Below, piece by piece: positions 1-7,982 of a DNA stretch of 7,982 nucleotides. The notes beneath the pieces were generated by a model that searched no databases, had not been told where the DNA came from, and saw only the letters and a program-made list of their open reading frames with translations. The position numbers were made by a program, and so were the translations under genes. Source of the stretch: Acetatifactor sp. GTDB taxonomy: Bacteria; Bacillota; Clostridia; Lachnospirales; Lachnospiraceae. The stretch spans positions 1 to 7,982 of the forward strand of contig JAILPF010000546.1 in NCBI GenBank assembly GCA_024699575.1, in the 5' to 3' direction. The number at the start of each line of letters is the position of its first letter. The stretch's first letter is position 1.

Positions 1-1
1 T

Positions 2-1390
2 GATGAGGCAAAGGAACTTGGATTTGAGACACTCTGTGAAAGGCATGCAAAAGTCTGGGAGAAAAAATGGGCTGAGACAGATATCAAGATTGTGGGCGAT
101 GATGCTGCACAGCTTGCAATCAGAATGGCAGCATACCATTTAAACAGAGCAGACCATGAGGATGACCCCAGAGTGGCAATCTGTGCGAAAGGCTATGCAG
201 GAGAGGCATACTGCGGAAGATATTTCTGGGATACGGAGATTAATATGCTTCCGTTCTTCATACATACCAATCCCAAGGGGGCAAGAAATCTGATTCTTTT
301 CCGATTTAAGACTCTGGAGGGAGCAAAGAGAAATGCTGCAGGCTACGGCTACAGCGGAGCCCGCTACGCATGGGAATCCTCCGTTACCGGTGAGGAAGAG
401 TGTGCATGCTGGCAGTATGCTGACCATGAGATCCATGTGACCGCAGATATCATTTACGCGATGATGCACTATGTGAGAGCCACCGGAGATTATGAATTTA
501 TCGACAGATATGGTCTGGAAATCATGGTGGAAACCGCCAGATACTGGGTGGAACGTGTGGACAGGGACAAGGAAGGAGTCTTTCATCTGCTTGGCGTTAT
601 GGGACCGGATGAATATCTTCCTATGACAAAGAACAATGCATTCACGAACCGTATGGTGAAATTTGCACTTACCATGACTGTGAAGTATCTGGAACAGTTC
701 CGGGAAAGAAATGCGTCGGGCTATCGGGAACTTGTAGAAAAAACTGCTCTGACAGACCGGATGATTGAGCATTTTAAGGAGGTTCGTGACAACATCAGAA
801 CGCCTTATGATAAAGAGACAAAGATTATTCTGCAGTCTGATGATTTTGAGGAGTATGCGGATCTGGATTTCGATGCAATCTGGAAAGACAGAAGCAGATG
901 CTTTGGTGAGTTTATCTCTCAGGAGAAGAACTATCGATCTAAGGCACTCAAGCAGGCGGATGTGTTGGAGATGATGATGCTGTACCCGGAGGATTTCACC
1001 GAGGAACAGTTGGCGGATAATTATGATTATTATGAACCTATCACAACGCATGACTCCTCCTTATCTGCAGCTGTTCATGGTATCCTTGCCGCGCAGCTTG
1101 GCAGGATGGACGAGGCAGAGCGATTCCTGCAAAAGGTAATCGACATCGATATGTCCGAGGCGAAGCGTGGTGCGGAGGAAGGAATCCACATTGCCAACTG
1201 CGGTGGAATCTGGCAGATGATTGTCTATGGATTCGCAGGCCTTAAGAGCGCCATGTGGTCCGATGAAATCAATCTGAATCCCCATTTGCCTTCGTGCTGG
1301 GAAAGCGTGGAAATTCCTCTGAAATGGCACGGTAAGCAATACCATATCACCGTGAACCGAAACGGATGCAAATGTGTGGAGATGAATTAA
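2..1390 (+). CDS. GH65 family glycoside (disaccharide) phosphorylase, 5'-truncated by window edge
   Basis: The reading frame is open from the first codon of the window to TAA at 1388-1390, giving 462 residues; family members are usually about 750-800, so the N-terminal domain lies outside. The GTG at 92 is not the start, because the frame upstream already reads as GH65 sequence (W..KW...DI.I.GDD). Visible family motifs of the (alpha/alpha)6 catalytic barrel are WDTE (227-238), GPDEY with the expected general-acid Glu at codon 611-613, the glucose-site KQAD (950-961), and THDSSLS (1046-1066), whose His and Ser residues bind phosphate in characterised members. Enzymes of this family phosphorolyse alpha-glucosides such as maltose, trehalose, kojibiose or nigerose in the cytoplasm, inverting to beta-glucose 1-phosphate. 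The Leu-Pro after GPDEY differs from the frequent His at that place, so the acceptor sugar cannot be assigned. The family call is secure; the substrate is not. Confidence 0.93.
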   Translation, partial: DEAKELGFETLCERHAKVWEKKWAETDIKIVGDDAAQLAIRMAAYHLNRADHEDDPRVAICAKGYAGEAYCGRYFWDTEINMLPFFIHTNPKGARNLILFRFKTLEGAKRNAAGYGYSGARYAWESSVTGEEECACWQYADHEIHVTADIIYAMMHYVRATGDYEFIDRYGLEIMVETARYWVERVDRDKEGVFHLLGVMGPDEYLPMTKNNAFTNRMVKFALTMTVKYLEQFRERNASGYRELVEKTALTDRMIEHFKEVRDNIRTPYDKETKIILQSDDFEEYADLDFDAIWKDRSRCFGEFISQEKNYRSKALKQADVLEMMMLYPEDFTEEQLADNYDYYEPITTHDSSLSAAVHGILAAQLGRMDEAERFLQKVIDIDMSEAKRGAEEGIHIANCGGIWQMIVYGFAGLKSAMWSDEINLNPHLPSCWESVEIPLKWHGKQYHITVNRNGCKCVEMN

Positions 1391-1410
1391 TAAAGAATGA
1401 CAAAATAATT

Positions 1411-1442
1411 AACTTCTGTCGCACCTTCGGCAGAAGTTTTTT
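1411..1442 (+). terminator. Intrinsic terminator of the GH65 gene
   Basis: An 11-bp stem (1411-1421 pairing with 1428-1438, one G-T wobble) with the 6-base loop CACCTT is followed by a run of T (1437-1442). It begins 20 bases after the GH65 stop codon and separates that transcript from the heat-shock promoter. Confidence 0.9.
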
Positions 1443-1490
1443 ATTGCCCCGATTTCATATTTTTTTTAGAAATATTTTCTGGAAAAGCGG

Positions 1491-1519
1491 TTGACAATAG
1501 ATAACGTGGGTGCTATTTT
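1491..1519 (+). promoter_or_regulatory. Sigma-A promoter of the hrcA-grpE-dnaK-dnaJ operon
   Basis: A perfect -35 box TTGACA (1491-1496) is followed by a 17-base spacer and a -10 box TATTTT (1514-1519, 4 of 6 matches) preceded by TGC, an extended -10 element. The predicted start of transcription is near 1526, just ahead of the CIRCE operator. The bases upstream (about 1455-1485) are rich in A and T and could act as an UP element, which is inference. Confidence 0.85.
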
Positions 1520-1534
1520 TATGGATGTAAGGTA

Positions 1535-1561
1535 TTAGCACTCCCTTTAAATGAGTGCTAA
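1535..1561 (+). promoter_or_regulatory. CIRCE operator (HrcA binding site)
   Basis: TTAGCACTC (1535-1543) and GAGTGCTAA (1553-1561) form a perfect 9-bp inverted repeat separated by 9 bases, which matches the CIRCE consensus exactly. It lies just downstream of the predicted transcription start, so HrcA bound here would block transcription of its own operon at normal temperature; this is the known class I heat-shock mechanism. The same repeat can form a hairpin in the mRNA leader, ending 9 bases before the hrcA ribosome site. Confidence 0.98.
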
Positions 1562-1570
1562 CAATGCAAA

Positions 1571-1575
1571 AGGAG
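1571..1575 (+). promoter_or_regulatory. Ribosome binding site of hrcA
   Basis: AGGAG, within the longer match AAGGAGTGAT, lies 7 bases before the ATG at 1583 and fixes that start. Confidence 0.85.
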
Positions 1576-1582
1576 TGATGGA

Positions 1583-2611
1583 ATGCAGTTGGATGAGAGA
1601 AAGACCAAAATATTGCAGGCCATTATCCGGAATTATCTGGAGACAGGTGAGCCGGTGGGCAGCAGGACGATTTCTAAATATACTGATTTGAACCTGAGCT
1701 CCGCAACCATTCGAAATGAGATGGCAGACCTGGAGGAGATGGGATACATCCTACAGCCTCATGCCTCTGCCGGACGAATCCCCTCAGACAGAGGGTATCG
1801 CTTCTACGTCGATACAATGATGGCTGAAAAAGAGCGGGAAGTTGTCGAGATGAAGGAGATGCTCTTAGAGAGACAGGATAAGATGGAAACCTTACTGAAA
1901 AAGGTGGTAAAGGCACTGGCGAATAATACACAATATGCCACGATGATTTCCGCGCCTTCTACCCATCGCAACAAAGTCAAATTTATTCAACTCTCCCGAG
2001 TGGAGGAGAATCAGATACTGGCAGTGATTGTGGTGGAGGGAAATGTAATCAAGAACAAGATTTTATCCATCACAGAGCCCTTGACGGATGAGACGCTATT
2101 AAAGTTGAACATCCTGTTGAACACCCACTTAAACGGCATGTCACTGGAAGAGATTAATCTCGGTATGATAGCTGCGCTGAAACAGCAGGCAGGAATTCAC
2201 AGCAATATCGTGAGCGAAGTGATCGATGCGGTTGCAGAGGCAATCAAGGCGGATGAAGACTTAGAGATTTACACCAGCGGAACCAACAACATCCTAAAGT
2301 ATCCTGAGCTTGCCGACCAGGAAAAGGCCAGCGAACTGATCAATACGTTCGAGGAAAAACAGCAGCTTACGGAATTGGTGCTGGATACACTTTCGGATGA
2401 CAACAACACCGGGATACAGGTTTACATCGGTGATGAGACACCGGTGGAGAGCATGAAAGACTGCAGCGTGGTGACAGCCACATACGATCTGGGTGATGGC
2501 ATGCGTGGAACGATCGGAATCATCGGACCGAAACGTATGGACTACGACAAAGTGGTCGGGACCCTGAGAACACTGCAGAACAGGCTGGATGACCTGTACG
2601 GTGAGAACTAA
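1583..2611 (+). CDS. hrcA: Heat-inducible transcription repressor HrcA
   Basis: The protein has 342 residues, the usual length for the family. HrcA is a dimeric DNA-binding repressor of class I heat-shock genes and needs the GroE chaperonin to fold into active form in characterised bacteria. The N-terminal winged helix-turn-helix is clear: the helix region spans about residues 26-50 (GSRTISKY, then SSATIRNEMADLEE) and the wing follows with HASAGRIPSDRGYRFYVD (about 60-77). A GAF-like middle and C-terminal dimerisation part ends in the typical GDGMRGTIGIIGPKRMDY stretch. The gene is first in its operon, behind a perfect CIRCE, so it is autoregulated. The ATG at 1583 is chosen for its ribosome site and for the conserved N-terminus. 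Nothing is truncated or unusual. Confidence 0.98.
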   Translation: MQLDERKTKILQAIIRNYLETGEPVGSRTISKYTDLNLSSATIRNEMADLEEMGYILQPHASAGRIPSDRGYRFYVDTMMAEKEREVVEMKEMLLERQDKMETLLKKVVKALANNTQYATMISAPSTHRNKVKFIQLSRVEENQILAVIVVEGNVIKNKILSITEPLTDETLLKLNILLNTHLNGMSLEEINLGMIAALKQQAGIHSNIVSEVIDAVAEAIKADEDLEIYTSGTNNILKYPELADQEKASELINTFEEKQQLTELVLDTLSDDNNTGIQVYIGDETPVESMKDCSVVTATYDLGDGMRGTIGIIGPKRMDYDKVVGTLRTLQNRLDDLYGEN

Positions 2612-2630
2612 CTGGAAAGGAATGATTTGC

Positions 2631-3215
2631 ATGGCAGAGCAGGAAAAAGAAATATTAGAAGAAGAAACAACTGCAACTGAGCCTGAGGAAAATGCTGAAG
2701 CACAGGAAGCTGTGGAAGAGGCAGCGGAGGAGAATAAAAAAGCCTCCAAAAAGCAGGCGAAGCAGGATAAAAAGACAGACGCATATAAAGAGAAGATTGA
2801 GCAGCTGGAAGACAAGGTAATGCGTCAGATGGCTGAGTTTGAGAATTTCCGTAAGAGAACGGACAAAGAAAAACAGGCGATGTTCGAGACCGGCGCAAAG
2901 AGCGTTATCGAAAAGATGCTTCCTGTGATTGACAATTTTGAGAGAGGACTGGCGACAGTACCTGAGGATAAAAAAGAAGATCCCTTTGTGGATGGTATGA
3001 ACCGCATTTACAAACAGCTTCTCACAGAGCTGGATGCCATCGGGGTAAAACCCATTGAGGCATTGGGGCAGGAATTTGATCCCAACTTCCACAATGCGGT
3101 AATGCAGGTGGAGAGCGAGGAATACGAATCCGGAATCGTCGCACAGGAGCTTCAGAAAGGTTACACCTATCGGGATACCGTCGTGAGACACAGCATGGTT
3201 GCAGTGGTATCTTAG
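2631..3215 (+). CDS. grpE: Nucleotide exchange factor GrpE
   Basis: The protein has 194 residues from the ATG at 2631. GrpE is a cytoplasmic dimer that releases ADP from DnaK and lets the chaperone cycle continue. The first 60 or so residues are highly charged (poly-Glu then Lys-rich) and disordered-looking, followed by a long coiled coil (about residues 62-110, with AEFENFRKRTDKEK) and the C-terminal beta domain carrying the signature FDPNFHNAV (149-157) and a closing RDTVVRHSMVAVV. An in-frame ATG at 2622 and a farther one at 2589 exist, but the purine-rich GGAAAGG at 2614-2620 fits only the ATG at 2631 (10-base spacing), and the conserved start MAEQEKE agrees. The gene begins 19 bases after hrcA and is co-transcribed with it. 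Confidence 0.97.
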   Translation: MAEQEKEILEEETTATEPEENAEAQEAVEEAAEENKKASKKQAKQDKKTDAYKEKIEQLEDKVMRQMAEFENFRKRTDKEKQAMFETGAKSVIEKMLPVIDNFERGLATVPEDKKEDPFVDGMNRIYKQLLTELDAIGVKPIEALGQEFDPNFHNAVMQVESEEYESGIVAQELQKGYTYRDTVVRHSMVAVVS

Positions 3216-3218
3216 AAG

Positions 3219-3246
3219 TTAACATATTTTATTAACATAGTACAAA
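3219..3246 (+). promoter_or_regulatory. Possible secondary promoter and TTAACATA direct repeat before dnaK
   Basis: The 65-base grpE-dnaK gap is AT-rich. TTAACA (3219-3224, 5 of 6 to the -35 consensus) and TACAAA (3241-3246, 4 of 6 to -10) are 16 bases apart. The octamer TTAACATA occurs twice (3219-3226 and 3232-3239). There is no CIRCE here, so such a promoter would not be under HrcA. The match is weak and may be chance in AT-rich DNA. Confidence 0.3.
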
Positions 3247-3266
3247 ATCAATTTTAAATCATTTTT

Positions 3267-5152
<1,886 letters not shown>

Positions 5153-5163
5153 GAAGTACATTG

Positions 5164-5168
5164 AGGAG
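5164..5168 (+). promoter_or_regulatory. Ribosome binding site of dnaJ
   Basis: AGGAG lies 6 bases before the ATG at 5175, inside the 22-base dnaK-dnaJ gap. It supports this start and close coupling to dnaK. Confidence 0.8.
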
Positions 5169-5174
5169 TGAACA

Positions 5175-6344
5175 ATGGCAGAACAGAAACGAGATTATTA
5201 TGAGGTGCTGGGCGTCGATAAAAATGCTGACGACGCAGCCATAAAAAAAGCATACCGTGTTCTGGCCAAGAAATATCATCCGGATATGAATCCGGGCGAT
5301 GCAGAGGCAGAAAAGAAATTCAAGGAAGCTTCCGAAGCATATGCTGTCCTCAGTGATCCTGAAAAGAGACGCCAGTATGACCAGTTTGGTCATGCGGCGT
5401 TTGAACAGGGTGGAGGAGGCCCCGGAGGATTTGATTTCACCGGAGCGGATTTCAGCGATATTTTCAGTGATATTTTCGGCGATTTCTTCGGTGGTGGACG
5501 GAGCAGAGGTGCGCGCAATAACGGCCCCATGAAAGGAGCAAACTTGCGTACCAGCGTGAGACTGACTTTTGAGGAGGCTGTATTTGGCTGTAAGAAGGAG
5601 ATTGAACTGACTGTTAAGGAAAGCTGTAAGACCTGTAACGGAACCGGTGCGAAACCGGGAACAACTCCTGAGACCTGTCCTAAGTGTAAAGGAAACGGTC
5701 AGGTGGTATTTACACAGCAGTCCTTCTTTGGAACCGTGCGTAATGTTCAGACTTGTCCGGAATGTCAGGGAAGTGGAAAAGTGATTAAGGAAAAATGTGC
5801 GGACTGTAGCGGTACAGGATATATTCCTATGAGAAAACGTTACTCCGTAGATATTCCTGCAGGAATTGACAGCGGTCAATCCACCCGTATGCCGGGACTT
5901 GGCGAACCGGGTATCAACGGCGGACCTAGAGGAGATATCCTTGTGGAAGTGATTGTCGGACGTCATCCAATCTTCCAGCGTCAGGATATGAATATTTTCT
6001 CAACAGTTCCCATGTCCTTTGCGGTTGCTGCACTGGGCGGTGAAGTGTTGATTGATACCGTGGATGGTAAGGTCGCCTATGATGTGAAACCGGGTACACA
6101 GACAGATACCAAAGTCCGACTCAAAGGCAAAGGTGTTCCTTCTGTGCGCAACAGAGAGATTCGCGGAGACCATTATGTGACTTTAGTTGTTCAGGTTCCC
6201 GATAAGCTCAGCCATGAGGCAAAGGAGCTTTTAAAACAGTTTGATGAGATAACAGATGACTCGTTGAACGCTGCAAAAAAGGCATCTGAGTCAGACGACT
6301 CCGGAGAAAACAAGGACAACAAAAAGAAAAAGTTTTGGAAATAA
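5175..6344 (+). CDS. dnaJ: Chaperone protein DnaJ (type I Hsp40)
   Basis: The protein has 389 residues, the normal length for a type I DnaJ. It delivers unfolded substrates to DnaK and stimulates its ATPase. Domains in order: a J domain (about 5-70) with the essential HPD at 35-37; a Gly/Phe-rich region (about 72-113) with [10 protein letters not shown] and repeated FSDIF; a zinc-binding domain with four CxxCxGxG motifs whose Cys pairs are at 151/154, 168/171, 194/197 and 208/211, all intact; then the two beta-barrel substrate domains and a Lys-rich tail ending KKKKFWK. It is the last gene of the heat-shock operon, 22 bases after dnaK, and a terminator-like hairpin follows directly. Nothing is missing or fused. 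Confidence 0.99.
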   Translation: MAEQKRDYYEVLGVDKNADDAAIKKAYRVLAKKYHPDMNPGDAEAEKKFKEASEAYAVLSDPEKRRQYDQFGHAAFEQGGGGPGGFDFTGADFSDIFSDIFGDFFGGGRSRGARNNGPMKGANLRTSVRLTFEEAVFGCKKEIELTVKESCKTCNGTGAKPGTTPETCPKCKGNGQVVFTQQSFFGTVRNVQTCPECQGSGKVIKEKCADCSGTGYIPMRKRYSVDIPAGIDSGQSTRMPGLGEPGINGGPRGDILVEVIVGRHPIFQRQDMNIFSTVPMSFAVAALGGEVLIDTVDGKVAYDVKPGTQTDTKVRLKGKGVPSVRNREIRGDHYVTLVVQVPDKLSHEAKELLKQFDEITDDSLNAAKKASESDDSGENKDNKKKKFWK

Positions 6345-6349
6345 CAGAT

Positions 6350-6378
6350 AAGAGGCTGCAACAGGATTGCAGCCTTTT
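6350..6378 (+). terminator. Intrinsic terminator-like hairpin after dnaJ
   Basis: AGGCTGCAA (6353-6361) pairs perfectly with TTGCAGCCT (6367-6375) around the loop CAGGA. Three more pairs, one of them G-T, can extend the stem to 6350-6378. Only four T residues (6375-6378) follow before GTG, so termination may be partial and some transcription could continue into the gene at 6407. It starts 6 bases after the dnaJ stop. Confidence 0.7.
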
Positions 6379-6385
6379 GTGCGTG

Positions 6386-6398
6386 AAGGAGGGGAAGG
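6386..6398 (+). promoter_or_regulatory. Ribosome binding region of the ligase-like gene
   Basis: The purine run AAGGAGGGGAAGG precedes the ATG at 6407. The best core, AAGGAGG (6386-6392), is 14 bases away, which is long; the weaker GGGGAAGG (6391-6398) is 8 bases away. No other in-frame start nearby has a comparable site. Confidence 0.6.
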
Positions 6399-6406
6399 CA
6401 GATCGG

Positions 6407-7852
6407 ATGGAGAGGGAACGTCGGGATTTTTTTCAAGTGCTATGTGCAATCTATGTGTGCGTTCTGACAGTTCTGCTTCCTTTGTATACAAAAGGAACGT
6501 ACTGGCAACTCGGCGATGCAAAATATCAACTTTTTTTTGACATATCTGCTTTCAGCCTGGGACTTACTTTTGCGGGTACCTTGCTTTGGGGCAGAAAGGT
6601 GTGGATTGAACATTGGAGCAGCATGGATAATAGTATGCTTGCTTACGCCGGCATTTGTATTTTGTCGGCCGTGTGCAGCTCTTATCCTCATACCGCCTGG
6701 TATGGATACCGGGACTGGTATATGGGTACGTTGACACAGCTTTTGCTGGTGGGGATATACTTTTTTGTGTCGCGGTTTTGGAGTGGCAGTGGCTGGGCTA
6801 CATGGTCCGCAAATATCGGTGTCATGACAGTGTCCGCCATCGCTGTTGTCAATCGTCTGGGATGGGACCCACTGAATCTGTATCGTGAGTTATCCGATAA
6901 AGCCTGGGAGAGCAGCCATATGCTATCGACTGTCGGGAACATCAACTGGCTTTGTGCGTATCTTGGCATGGCACTTATCTTTCCGATAGTGGAATATTTA
7001 AAGTCAGAAAAAACGTTGAAACGTGCAATACTCTTTTTCATCAGCATATTGGGAATTTCCATGCTCGTTCTTCAGGGAAGCGATGTGGGATGCGTTTTGG
7101 CATTGCTTCTTTTGGGATTACCTGTAATCTTAACTGACGGCACGGAGTGTATGGCAAAGCAGATGCTTCTCGGGGCAGGAAGTGCTATGGCGATGAGTGC
7201 CATGAAAGTGCTGGTTTTGATGCGGGGGAGTCTGGAGGATACACCGGGCGACGGAAGCGCCAGAACCCTTCTTTTGTGGAATGGATGGCCTGTTCTGGCA
7301 GTGGCTCTGCTGGCATTTGGAATAGTTCTGAATATAAAAAAGGAGCGTTTGAGACAAAGCTTTGTAAAACGCTATGGATTCCCGGTCTTCGCAGCGGCGT
7401 GCGTGCTTTTCCTGTGTGTATTGACATTTTATGGAATTACCACTCCAAACGCCGCCTGGGCAAATGGCAGAGGAGCCCTCTGGAGATTGGCCTGGGAGGG
7501 ATGGAAAGAAGCACCTCTCCTACAAAAGCTGATTGGAGCAGGACCGGATTGTTTTGCGGAATATCTGGGTGTAATATCTAAGCAGGGGACTGTGATATTT
7601 GATACGGAGCACTGGGCGGGGGCAGTATTTGCAAATGCTCATAATGAGTGGCTGAATCAGTTGACAAATATCGGAATAATCGGTATGCTTTGTTATCTGA
7701 CTGTTTTTATCACAGCTTTCAGACGATATCGGGGAATGCTGATGGGAGAACTGGCACTGACTATCTACTTTGTCAACTCCATGGTCAGTTTTCAGCAGGT
7801 TATGAATGCCCCCCTGTTGTTTTTAATGCTTGGTATCTGTGAAATAGAGTAA
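6407..7852 (+). CDS. O-antigen ligase-like (Wzy_C family) polytopic membrane protein
   Basis: The protein has 481 residues with roughly 12 hydrophobic segments, for example about 9-27, 42-62, 77-91, 106-124, 133-149, 180-197, 206-222, 227-243, 252-271, 286-309, 324-342, 419-437 and 447-478. A long hydrophilic loop (about 345-415) precedes the last segments and holds GRGALWRLAW, GAGPDCF and AHNEWLNQ; His412-Asn413...Leu416 fits the HNxxL signature of the O-antigen ligase and polymerase superfamily, where the His is catalytic. Such enzymes transfer or polymerise lipid-linked glycans on the outer face of the membrane. In a Gram-positive cell the target would be a wall polysaccharide, glycolipid or exopolysaccharide rather than LPS; this is inference. 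The frame is open upstream to a TTG at 6335, but those 24 codons overlap dnaJ and the hairpin and lack a ribosome site, so ATG 6407 is preferred. No glycan genes are adjacent within the window. Confidence 0.8.
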   Translation: MERERRDFFQVLCAIYVCVLTVLLPLYTKGTYWQLGDAKYQLFFDISAFSLGLTFAGTLLWGRKVWIEHWSSMDNSMLAYAGICILSAVCSSYPHTAWYGYRDWYMGTLTQLLLVGIYFFVSRFWSGSGWATWSANIGVMTVSAIAVVNRLGWDPLNLYRELSDKAWESSHMLSTVGNINWLCAYLGMALIFPIVEYLKSEKTLKRAILFFISILGISMLVLQGSDVGCVLALLLLGLPVILTDGTECMAKQMLLGAGSAMAMSAMKVLVLMRGSLEDTPGDGSARTLLLWNGWPVLAVALLAFGIVLNIKKERLRQSFVKRYGFPVFAAACVLFLCVLTFYGITTPNAAWANGRGALWRLAWEGWKEAPLLQKLIGAGPDCFAEYLGVISKQGTVIFDTEHWAGAVFANAHNEWLNQLTNIGIIGMLCYLTVFITAFRRYRGMLMGELALTIYFVNSMVSFQQVMNAPLLFLMLGICEIE

Positions 7853-7901
7853 AGATTTTGTTGGTCGATTAAAAAATAAAAGAGAGTAATCCTTTATCCT
7901 T

Positions 7902-7910
7902 TGATACAAT
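7902..7910 (+). promoter_or_regulatory. Extended -10 promoter for the ORF at 7951
   Basis: TGATACAAT matches the extended -10 consensus TGNTATAAT with one mismatch. No good -35 box lies 17 bases upstream; extended -10 promoters can work without one. The predicted start near 7917 would fall inside the hairpin loop, after the left arm of the inverted repeat. Confidence 0.5.
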
Positions 7911-7934
7911 GGTTTTTGTGGAAAATCATAATTC

Positions 7935-7941
7935 AAGGAGG
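7935..7941 (+). promoter_or_regulatory. Ribosome binding site of the ORF at 7951
   Basis: AAGGAGG lies 9 bases before the ATG at 7951, an ideal site. Its last three bases are inside the right arm of the inverted repeat, so it could be partly hidden in long transcripts. Confidence 0.8.
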
Positions 7942-7950
7942 ATTACTCTC

Positions 7951-7982
7951 ATGGACATTGTATCACTTTTTGATGTATTATC
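7951..7982 (+). CDS. Start of an unidentified ORF, cut by window edge (possible transposase)
   Basis: Only ten codons are inside the window, reading MDIVSLFDVL, with the frame still open at the edge. The strong ribosome site and promoter-like element make it a credible gene start. The fragment is too short to recognise a family. The compact left boundary with an inverted repeat running right up to the start codon is reminiscent of insertion-sequence transposase genes, but this is a guess from layout and not from protein similarity. Confidence 0.5.
   Translation, partial: MDIVSLFDVL

Larger units (their letters stand above)
7882..7950 (+). repeat. 12-bp perfect inverted repeat spanning promoter and ribosome site of the next ORF
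   Basis: GAGAGTAATCCT (7882-7893) is the exact reverse complement of AGGATTACTCTC (7939-7950), with 45 bases between. The right arm covers the last three bases of the AAGGAGG ribosome site and runs to the base before the ATG at 7951. The left arm is followed by a 7-bp tandem repeat, ATCCTTT twice (7889-7902). No run of T follows the right arm, so it does not look like a terminator. It may be part of an insertion-sequence left end. Confidence 0.8.

Noticed and set aside
92..94. GTG as the start of the GH65 gene
   Set aside because: The same frame is open to the window edge and already reads as conserved GH65 sequence, so the gene starts outside the window.
140..1051. 303-codon open frame on the minus strand
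   Set aside because: It lies entirely antisense to the well-supported GH65 gene, its protein is rich in Ile, His and Cys without any recognisable domain, and no ribosome site was found. It is a shadow frame.
1468..1480. Short inverted repeat AGAAA-TAT-TTTCT upstream of the -35 box
   Set aside because: The arms are only 5 bp of A/T-rich sequence, which is expected by chance. CIRCE already accounts for regulation of this promoter.
2589..2630. Upstream in-frame ATG codons for grpE (2589, 2622)
   Set aside because: The first overlaps hrcA and has no ribosome site. The second is too close to GGAAAGG. The ATG at 2631 has workable spacing and the expected N-terminus.
6477..6497. Near-palindrome TTCCTTTGTA / TACAAAAGGAA
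   Set aside because: It lies inside the coding sequence of the ligase-like gene, carries a one-base bulge, and encodes part of a normal membrane-protein N-terminus. It is more likely chance than an operator.

Overview
The window suggests a Gram-positive Clostridia genome, most likely Lachnospiraceae or a close relative. The evidence is the gene order hrcA-grpE-dnaK-dnaJ behind one CIRCE operator, a DnaK that lacks the roughly 24-residue insert found in Gram-negative homologues, strong AGGAGG-type ribosome sites, and a GH65 disaccharide phosphorylase of the kind common in gut Firmicutes. The taxonomic call is inference from family features; no database was searched.

Layout, all on the + strand. 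Positions 2-1390 hold the C-terminal part of a GH65 glycoside phosphorylase, cut by the window edge, followed by an intrinsic terminator at 1411-1442. Positions 1491-1582 hold a sigma-A promoter, a perfect CIRCE operator and the hrcA ribosome site. Then come hrcA (1583-2611), grpE (2631-3215), dnaK (3281-5152) and dnaJ (5175-6344). This is the class I heat-shock operon: HrcA represses it at CIRCE, and GrpE, DnaK and DnaJ form the Hsp70 folding machine. A short terminator-like hairpin lies just after dnaJ (6350-6378). A polytopic membrane protein of the O-antigen ligase (Wzy_C) type follows (6407-7852). The last 130 bases hold a 12-bp inverted repeat around an extended -10 promoter and a strong ribosome site, leading into a new ORF that starts at 7951 and leaves the window. 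That arrangement resembles the left end of an insertion sequence.

Most of the window is ordinary, well-conserved core genome, and I see no convincing undescribed multi-gene system. The two places worth a second look are the hairpin and promoter arrangement at 7882-7950, which could block translation of readthrough transcripts, and the ligase-like gene, which has no visible glycan-gene partners within the window.
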